A DNA stretch of 10,103 bases from Phoronis ovalis (lineage: Eukaryota > Phoronida > Phoronidae): contig JAOXYB010067867.1 in NCBI GenBank assembly GCA_028565635.1, forward strand, positions 1-10,103, in the 5' to 3' direction. Positions 1 through 6,275 of the stretch are shown here, piece by piece; positions within the stretch are counted from its first letter, which is position 1; each line of letters begins with the position of its first letter. A program made the position numbers and the translations under genes. Below the pieces are notes generated by a model. That model saw only the letters and a program-made list of their open reading frames with translations. It was not told where the DNA came from and made no database searches.

Positions 1-1485
1 CTTCGACATTTTTTGTGCATAATACTTTGTTTGTCGCGCAATAACTGCTTCAGTTTTTATCCGATCAACTTCGTGTTCGGTACAGCGTAAATATAGGTCA
101 AAATGCAGATTGTTTATAATTAGCATGTTGATCGCTTTCAAGATGGCCCACTGGTGGCCATGTTTTTCCCCGATAGTGCACGTTACATTGTGCCCATTTC
201 GGGAAAGACGAAGCGTTGACTTAAGTAAGTACTTTTAAAAGTACTTAAGAGTAAGTACATGTCAAAGTACAGGTTATATGTAATATTGACCCAGATCACT
301 TCCAACATGCCTGACTGGCAGGTTGGGGGGGCGTAATAGGCTAGGTAACATTTCAAAATGACTGACAAGTAGGTCAAATGCCGGTTTGATATTTCGACAT
401 TTCTTACCGTGCATAACTTTCTTTGTCTTGCAATAACTGCGTCAGTTTTTATCCGATCAGCTCCATTTTCAGTACAAAGTAAGTACAGGACAAAGTACAG
501 GTTATGTGTAATATTGACCTGGATTACTTCCAACATGGCCGACTGGTGGCCATGTTGGTTCGCAAGATTGCCCATAATAATAACAAGTTCAGTTTATATC
601 CGACCAGTTTCATATTTGGCACAGAGTAAGTCCAGATCGCAGTACATGTAATGTGTAATTTTGACCCAGATTACTTTCAATATGGCCATATTTGTTCTCG
701 AGAGTGCATGTTGCATTGCGTTCATAGCTGCGAAGACAAAACTCTACCTGGACGATTCAAAGGTGGTTCTAGGAAGACTATAGGTTGGTGGCCGTAATAG
801 GCTTGGTGACATTTTAAAATGACCTTGACAAGTAGGTCAAATGCCGGTACAATTCTTCAACATTTTTTGCCGTGCATAACACTTTCTTTGTCTGATTAGC
901 TCCATATTCAGTACAAAGTAAGTACAGGACAAATTACAGGTTTGATATAATATTGATCTGGATTACTTCCAATATGGCCGACTGGTGGCCATGTTGGTTC
1001 TTGAGATTTCACATCGTAATAACAGCTTCAGTTTTTATCCGGTCAGCTTCATATTTGGTTCAGAGTAAGTACAGGTATGTGTAATTTTGACCCAGATTAC
1101 TTCCAATATGGCCTACTGGCAGCCATGTTTGTTCCCCAGAGGTCACGTAACATTGCGTCTGTAGCCGCGAAGATGAAGCTCTGCCAGGATGATTCAAAGG
1201 TGAGTCTAGGATGGCTATAGGTTGGTTGGCGTAACAGGCAAGGTGACATTTCAAAATGATCTTGACAAGTAGGTCAAATGCCGGTACGAATCTTCAACAT
1301 TTTTTTAACATGTGTAACATTTTCTATGTACCACAATAGCTGCATCAGTTTATAGCTCCATATTCAGTACAGAGTAAGTACAGGTCGAAGTAAAGGTTAT
1401 GTATAGTATTGACTCGATTACTTGCAACTGATGCCCATATTTGTTCCTGAGAGGGCGTGTCCCGTTACGTTAATGGCCGCAAAGA
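1..1485 (-). repeat. Left array: tandem repeat arm in minus orientation
   Basis: Read on the minus strand, this stretch gives the same units as the plus-strand array at 1870-5406. Each unit has a dyad of the type AACATGGCC-N7-GGCCATGTT, then GGAAGTAATC, ACCTGTACTT and GATCGGATAAAAAC, and B units continue into TTGACCTACTTGTCAAGGTC and CCTTTGAATC. Dyads or their remnants lie near 140-164, 304-324 (truncated), 532-556, 679-692 (collapsed), 971-995, 1105-1129 and about 1430 (degenerate). Going outward from 1485, B and A units alternate; the A units are near 1000-1129 and 557-692. The units carry more internal deletions than in the right arm: one lacks the TTATCCGATC segment near 890, and one is a chimera at 183-330. 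The array runs off the left edge. The inner edge at 1485 is where similarity to the unit fades. Confidence 0.9.
226..247. repeat. 22-bp perfect palindrome at a unit chimera junction
   Basis: TAAGTACTTTT is followed directly by its exact reverse complement. It sits where the tail of one unit (AAGACGAAGCG, about 206-216) joins the head of another (GAGTAAGTACATGTCAAAG, about 249-267). The native unit carries AGTAAGTAC once at this place; here it appears on both sides in opposite orientations. The palindrome itself is seen directly. A template switch or fold-back repair event as its origin is inference. Confidence 0.85.
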
Positions 1486-1869
1486 AAAAATTGATCCTTT
1501 TTATGGCAGAAAACCGTAAAAATGGGTAAATTTTTGAGACTAAAAGCATTAAAATTAGGTGTATATTTTGAGTTTGGGCTGTCATCTAAAAATATGGTCA
1601 GTACTCCCCAGTGGTAACGCACCGGACAGCACATACAGTCACTTTGAATAAGAGTACCCCACCAAAACAGTCATAAACCAGATTATAATGCATGATGTAT
1701 TCTATTCTGTTCTAATGCAAAAATCCAATAATGTTAAAAAAATATATTCCTACACATTGGATGGACATTAGACATGACAAATTTCTTGTTGGATTAATTG
1801 TTGGATTTTTAAAAAGGAAATATATTAATAATATTTTTCAATACTTTCTTTTACTAAGTGTTTGGCTCG
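1486..1869. other. Unique spacer between the two inverted arrays
   Basis: About 384 bp with no detectable similarity to the array units. It separates the minus-oriented array on the left from the plus-oriented array on the right. It is AT-rich in its second half. A plus-strand reading frame that starts in this half and runs into the array (1731-2015) ends inside repeat sequence and has no credible protein character. Around 1604-1626 a less AT-rich patch contains CAGTGGTAACGCACCGGAC, which resembles the D-arm/A-box of a tRNA or tRNA-derived SINE, but no good B-box follows. The left arm stops near the end of a B unit and the right arm starts in mid-B, so the arms are not in the same unit phase at the centre. 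This may be the unique core of a fold-back element or a later insertion. Confidence 0.7.
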
Positions 1870-2141
1870 CTGACGTAGTTATTGCGAGACAAGAAAATGT
1901 TATGAACGGGGAAAATGTCAAAGATTCGTACCGACATTTGGCCAGGCAATATTGTGAACCAACATGGCCGTCAGTCGGCCATAATGGAAGTAATCCAGGT
2001 CAATATTATATATAACCTGTACTTTGTCCTGTACTTACTTTGAACCGAATATGGAGCTGATCTGATAAAAACTGACACAGTTATTGTGAGACAAAGAAAG
2101 TGTTTCGCTCGGTAAAAATGTTGAAGTATCGTACCGGCATT

Positions 2142-2161
2142 TGACCTACTTGTCAAGGTCA
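2142..2161. promoter_or_regulatory. Everted nuclear-receptor-type half-sites in a B unit
   Basis: TGACCT and AGGTCA are separated by 8 bp, forming an everted repeat, and the second half-site is preceded by TCA, giving TCAAGGTCA. That nonamer is the classical extended monomer site for NR5A/ERR-type nuclear receptors. The same arrangement recurs at 2925-2944, 4147-4166, 4620-4639 and 5092-5111, and inverted at 820-839. A variant copy (TGATCT) lies at 1258-1277. Occupancy by a receptor is not shown by the sequence; the motif is simply a fixed part of the B unit. Confidence 0.5.
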
Positions 2162-4293
2162 TTTTAAAATGTCACCGAGCCTATTACGGCCACCAGGGCT
2201 TCCTAGGACCACCTTTGAATCATCCAGGTAGGACTTTGTCTTCGCGGCTATAAACGCAATGTAACGTGCCCTCTCGAGAACAAACATGGCCACCAATCGG
2301 CCATATTGAAAGTAATCTAGGTCAAAATTAGACATGGTCTGTACTGCAATCTAGACTTACTCTGTCCCAAATATGAAACTGCTCGGATAAAACTGAAGCT
2401 GTTATTATGACGTGCAATCTCGCGAACCAACATGGCCACCAGTCAGCCATGTGAGAAGTAATCCAGGTCAATATTACATAAAATCTGTACTTTGCCCTGT
2501 ACTTACTTGTAGTGAATATGCAGCTGATCGGATAAAAACTGACGTAGTTATTGCGAGAAAAAGAAAGTGCTATGCACGGTGAAAAATGTCAAAATATCGT
2601 ACCGGCATTTGATCTACTTCTCAAGGTCATTTTGAAATATCACCTAGCCTATTATGCCCACCAACCTATGGGCTTCCTAGGACCACCTTTGAATCATCCA
2701 GGTAGCGCTTCATCTTAGCGGTTATAGACGCAACGTTATGTACCCTCTCGGGAACAAAAATGGTTGCCAGTCGGCCACATTGGAAGTAATCCGGGTCAAT
2801 ATGATACATAACCTGTACTTATTCTGTACCGAATATGGAGCTAATCGGATAAAAACAAGCAGTTATTGCAAGACAAAGAAAGTGTAATGCACGTAAAAAA
2901 TTGTCGAAGATTCGTAACGGCATTTGACCTACTTGTCAAGGTCATTTTAAAATGTCACCTAGCCTATTACGCCAAACAAGCTATGGTCTTTCCAGAACCA
3001 CATTTGAATCGTCCAGGCAGCGCTTCATCTTCGCGGCTATAAACTCAACGTTGCGTGACCACTCAGGAATAAACATGGCCGCTAGTCGGCCATATAGGAA
3101 GTAACCTAGATCAAAATAACACATAGCCTGTACTGCGACCTGGACTTCTTCTGTGCCGATTATGAAACTGACCAGATAAAAACTGAAGCTGTTATTATGA
3201 CGTGCAATCATGCAAACCAACATGGCTGCCAGTCAGCCATGTTAGAAGTAATCCGGGTCAATAGTATAGATAACCTGTACTTTGACCTGTACTTACTCTG
3301 TACCGAATATAGAGCTAATTGGATAAAAACTAAAGCAGTTATTGCGAGACGAGGAAAGCGTTACACACGGCAAAAAATGTCCAAGAATCGTTTCGGGATT
3401 TGACGCCCACCAACCTTTGGGCTTCCTAGAACCAGCTTTGAATCGTCCAGGCAGCGCTTTGTCTTCGCGGCTATAGATACAATGTTACGTGCCCTCTCGG
3501 AAACAAACATGGCTGCCAGTCAGCCATATGGAAGTAATCCGGGTCAATATTACACATATCCTGTACTTTGTCCTGTACTTAGTTTGTACCAAATATGGAG
3601 CTGATCGCAGTTATTGTGAGTCAAAGAAAGGGTTACGCACGGCAAAAAATGTCGAAGTTTCGTAACGGCATTTGAGCTACTTGTGAAGGTCATTTTAACA
3701 TGTTACCTAGCCTATTACGCCCATCACCCTATAGTCTTCCTAGATTTAACTATGAATCGTCCAGGTAGGGCTTTGTCTTCGCGGCTATAAATGCAATGTT
3801 ACGTGCCCTCTCGAGAATAAACATGGCCGCCAGTCGGCCATATTGGAAGTAATCTAGGTCAAAAGTACACATAGCATGTACTGCGACCTGGGCTTATCTG
3901 TGCCGAATATGAAACTGATCGGATAAAAACTGAAGGTGTTATTATGACGTGCAATCTCGCGAATCAACATGGCCACCAGTCGGCCATGTTGGAAATAATC
4001 TGAGTCAATATTATACATAGCCTGTACTTTGTCCTGTACTTACTGTGTACCGAATATGGAGCTCATCGGATAAAAACTTAAGCAGTTATTGCGTGACAAA
4101 GAAATGTTATACACCACAAAAAATGTCCAAGAATCATTGCAGCATTTGACCTACTTGTCAAGGTCATTTTAAAATGTCACTTAGCCTATTATGCCCACCA
4201 GTCTATGGCCTTCCTAGAACCACTTTTGAATCGTCAAGGTAGTGCTTCGTCTTCGCGGCTATAGACGCAATGTTATGTGCCCTATCGGGAACA

Positions 4294-4440
4294 AATATGG
4301 CCACCAGTCGGCCATATTGGAAGTAATCTAGGTCAAAATTACACATAGCCTGTACTGTGACCTGGACTTACTCTGTGCCAAATATGAAACTGACCATATA
4401 AAAACTGAAGCTGACATTATGACGTGCATTCTCACAAACC
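4294..4440 (+). repeat. Representative A unit (147 bp)
   Basis: The unit opens with the dyad AATATGGCC-N7-GGCCATATT. It continues with GGAAGTAATCTAGGTCAAAA, a CCTGTACTGTGACCTGGACT block, CTCTGTGCCAAATATGAAAC and a GATAAAAACTGAAGCTG-like block, and closes with ATTATGACGTGCATTCTC before the next dyad. It aligns along most of its length with the first 130 bp or so of a B unit. Marker differences are TCTAGGTCAAAA versus TCCGGGTCAATA, and GAAACTGA versus GGAGCTGA. A is therefore an old partial duplicate of B, later amplified together with it. Other full A units begin at 2283, 3072, 3829 and 4766. Confidence 0.85.
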
Positions 4441-4465
4441 AACATGGCTGCCAGTCAGCCATGTT
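4441..4465. repeat. Unit-leading dyad (10-bp perfect arms, 5-nt loop)
   Basis: AACATGGCTG and CAGCCATGTT flank the loop CCAGT. The same kind of dyad begins every unit in all three arrays. Examples with perfect 9-10 bp arms lie at 3219-3243, 3966-3990, 4294-4318, 4441-4465 and 5239-5263. A copy with the spacer lost lies at 679-692 and is a 14-bp perfect palindrome. The ATGGC/GCCAT core also resembles the YY1 binding consensus; that resemblance is suggestive only. Confidence 0.85.
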
Positions 4466-4765
4466 GGAAGTGATCTGGGTCAATATTACATATAACCTGT
4501 ACTTTGACATGTACTTACTCTGTACTGAATATGAAGCTGATCGGATAAAAACTGAAGCAGTTATTGCGAGACAAAGAAAGTGTTATGCACGACAAAAGTC
4601 CAAGAATCGTTTCGGCATTTGACCTACTTCTCAAGGTCATTTTAAAATGTCACCTAGCTTAGGCCACCCACCAATCTATGGTCTTCCTGGAACCACCTTT
4701 GAATCATCCAGGTAGCGCTTCGTCTTAGCGGCTATATATTTAATGTTAGGTGCCCTCTCGGGAAC
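4441..4765 (+). repeat. Representative B unit (325 bp)
   Basis: The unit opens with the dyad AACATGGCTG-N5-CAGCCATGTT. The head is shared with A (ACCTGTACTT, CTCTGTACTGAATATGAAG, GATCGGATAAAAACTGAAGC). The B-specific tail then carries GTTATTGCGAGACAAAGAAA, an ACGACAAAAGTCCAAGAATC block, TTTGACCTACTTCTCAAGGT with the everted half-sites, TTTTAAAATGTCACCTAGC, CCTTTGAATCATCCAGGTAG, CTTCGTCTTAGCGGCTATA and TGCCCTCTCGGGAAC before the next dyad. Other B units start at 1961, 2429, 2757, 3219, 3506, 3966 and 4912. The one at 3219 lacks about 40 bp, from 3403 on, that includes the everted half-sites. Confidence 0.85.
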
Positions 4766-5387
4766 ATATGGCCGCCAGTCAGCCATATTGGAAGTAATCT
4801 AGGTCAAAATTATACAGAACATATACTTCGACCTGTACTTACTCTTTGGCAAATATGAAACTGACTGGATAAAAACTGATGCTGACATTATGACATGCAT
4901 TCTCGTGAACCAACGTGGCCACCAGTCGGCCATGTTGCAAGTAATCCGGGTCAATATTACACATAACCTGTACTTTGTGCTGTGCTTACTGTGTACCGAA
5001 TATGGAGCTGATCGGATAAAAACTGAAGCAGTTATTGCGAAACAAAGAAAGTGTTACGCGACAAAAAATATCCAAGAATCCTTTCGGCATTTGACCTACT
5101 TCTCAAGGTCATTTTAAAATGTCACCTGGCCTAGGCCGCCCACCAATCTATGGCCTTCCTAGAACCAGCTTTGAATCGTCCAGGTAGCACTTCGTCTTCG
5201 CGGCTATTGACTTAATGTTACGTGCCCTCTCGGGAACAAACATGGCCACCAGTCGGCCATGTTGGAAGTAATCGAGGGCAAAATTATATCCGACCTGCAC
5301 TTTGACCTGTATTTACCTGGTGGTGAATATGAAACTGAACAGGTAAAAACTGAAGCTGTTATCATGAGATAAAGAAAGTGTTACAAA

Positions 5388-5434
5388 CGACGACGACGCC
5401 GCCGCCTACACTACTATGTGGATGGGCATAAAAA
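5388..5434 (+). repeat. Outer terminus of the right array: triplet run plus TGGGCATA end
   Basis: After a truncated A unit ending in AAAGAAAGTGTTACAAA, the sequence runs (CGA)3(CGC)3C at 5388-5406. It then passes TACACTACTATGTG and ends with GATGGGCATAAAAA at 5421-5434. The mirror image (TTTTTATGCCCATC, ACTATGTA, a CGG run, then ACCATTTTCTTTGTG) opens the second array at 9888. Two independent arrays therefore share the same outer end, so this is a real element boundary and not a random break. Beyond 5434 the two loci no longer resemble each other. Confidence 0.8.
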
Positions 5435-6012
5435 TAGCTAATAAACTTATTTATATCATTCTCTACTAACCACCCTGGGGCGTTTAATGGTGAATGGGCA
5501 TTTTTTAGTTTTTTGCAAGGGTGTTTATTAGAAGGATGTTTCATAGAAGGATGGGTGTTTTCTGAAAAAATATGGTAGTTGTTGGTGAGTCATATCTATT
5601 GTCAGTGAGTCTGTTGATGTACCTGTTCAACTTACTAGAAGCAGATAGGTTTGGCTCAAGACATTGTGTGGAATCAATTTTCTAAAACCACAAACTAAAA
5701 TTAAAATTTGAAAAAATGGCTTCTTTATCATATCTTTTTATGGCCAAATTGAATTTAAAATTTTTGAGTGTTAACTTTTAAAAATGTGTACTTTTATATG
5801 TCTTATCTCTTTATTGTAATTAATATACTAAAACATTGGCTGAAATATATATACACCTCCTTGTACCTAGAGACCTTAAATTACAGTTTTTTATATAACA
5901 CCTGGTACACAAAGTTGTCTGATAATTCATCTCACTCTTATAAGTGTATATCCTTATTTGTAGGACATAACAAAATTGAATGGTTAGTGAAAATAATAGC
6001 TTTTAACATCTC
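5435..6012. other. AT-rich non-coding flank, presumably intronic for the minus-strand gene
   Basis: This stretch lies between the array end and the splice donor of the minus-strand exon. It contains short reading frames on both strands (for example 5362-5544 minus and 5768-6022 plus), but these are AT-driven, lack protein character, and the latter is antisense to the exon. The only structured part is the degenerate minisatellite at 5475-5564. No further exon of the minus-strand gene could be recognised here. Confidence 0.5.
5475..5564 (+). repeat. Degenerate GGGCGTTTATTAGA-like minisatellite
   Basis: About five imperfect repeats of 15-24 bp: GGGGCGTTTAATGG, GGGCATTTTTTAGTT, GGGTGTTTATTAGAAGGA, TGTTTCATAGAAGGA and TGGGTGTTTTCTG. 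The implied ancestral unit is close to GGGCGTTTATTAGAAGGA. It lies 40 bp outside the array terminus, but nothing like it flanks the second array at 9888, so it is probably independent of the element. Confidence 0.55.
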
Positions 6013-6014
6013 AC

Positions 6015-6273
6015 CTAATTGATATGTAGCTGTTGTGTCCCTCCTTGCAACAATGGCTTGACCAACCCACTGATTCTCACAATGAATAATGTAAGACACG
6101 TCATGTTCAAACTTGTTCGGTGACAATTTGTAAACTTCTTGACGTAGTAACTGAGCTTCTTTATTGTCATAAAATCGAACATCAATCCTGAGATCAGAGA
6201 AGACCCTAATGACTACACCGGGAGCATAACTGAATGAAAAATCTGGATGCAGAGCAACAACGGCATCGTGAGG
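6015..6273 (-). CDS. Internal exon of a multi-Tudor-like (DUF4537-type) protein
   Basis: Read on the minus strand, a T-rich tract ending TTTTTTTAG (AG at 6275-6274) precedes 259 bp of open frame. The frame ends at TTAG|GTGAGA, a strong GT donor at 6014-6013. Entry is phase 0, with an in-frame TAG exactly at the acceptor, and exit is phase 1. The 86 residues contain two related blocks. The first has AVVALHPDFSFSYAPGVVI followed by IDVRFYDNKEAQLL and REVYKL-like residues, which fits a small beta-barrel: entry strand, Y-x-PG-x-V turn, acidic V-x-F-x-D strand. The second starts at GQAIVARRDTTATYQLG, the opening of the next barrel, and is cut by the donor. The VARRD...Y-x-x-G...V-x-F-x-D pattern is that of DUF4537/Tudor-like domains, as found in VWA3B and C11orf16 proteins. 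The family call comes from pattern memory, not a search. No other exon of this gene is recognised in the window. It lies between an array 0.6 kb away and AT-rich DNA. Confidence 0.62.
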
Positions 6274-6275
6274 CT

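Larger units (their letters stand above)
1870..5406 (+). repeat. Right array: about 14 alternating A and B units in plus orientation
   Basis: The array contains 14 dyad-led units. Dyad starts are at 1961 (B), 2283 (A), 2429 (B), 2757 (B), 3072 (A), 3219 (B), 3506 (B), 3829 (A), 3966 (B), 4294 (A), 4441 (B), 4766 (A), 4912 (B) and 5239 (A, truncated). A units measure 137-147 bp and B units mostly 315-328 bp, with one of 287. The regular composite A+B period is 465-474 bp. The array enters mid-B at 1870 and leaves through a triplet run at 5388-5406. Copies differ by many point changes and small deletions, so the array is not freshly amplified. Several copies keep a 60-75 codon frame across the A/B junction, but the frame is broken in others and has no protein-family character. 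Confidence 0.92.

Noticed and set aside
409-651. Reading frames in the arrays on the opposite strand (409-651 plus, 1060-1254 minus, 1971-2162 minus, 2981-3223 minus, 4328-4510 minus)
   Set aside because: These are shadow frames of the same repeat units, with no splice signals and no protein-like conservation.
3197-5117. Recurring 60-75 codon frames with a similar peptide (NQHG..SAMLEVI..VNI..NLYF) at 3197-3403, 4419-4622 and 4890-5117, and on the minus strand at 183-575 and 9874-10089
   Set aside because: They start at the A/B junction in homologous units, so their likeness follows from DNA repeat homology. Other units carry stops or shifts in the same place, differences do not favour third positions in any obvious way, and no protein family is recognisable.
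1-5406. CRISPR-like interpretation of the regularly spaced dyads
   Set aside because: The intervals are themselves repeats and not unique spacers, periods are 147-328 bp, and the DNA is eukaryotic in character.
1497-5768. CTTTTTATGGC and AAATTTTTGAG occur in the same order at 1497-1538 and 5734-5768
   Set aside because: The spacing differs and the rest does not align. In AT-rich DNA this can be chance.
5768-6022. 84-codon plus-strand frame rich in Y, L, I and N
   Set aside because: It is AT-driven composition and its end overlaps the minus-strand exon boundary. There is no acceptor, donor or recognisable domain.
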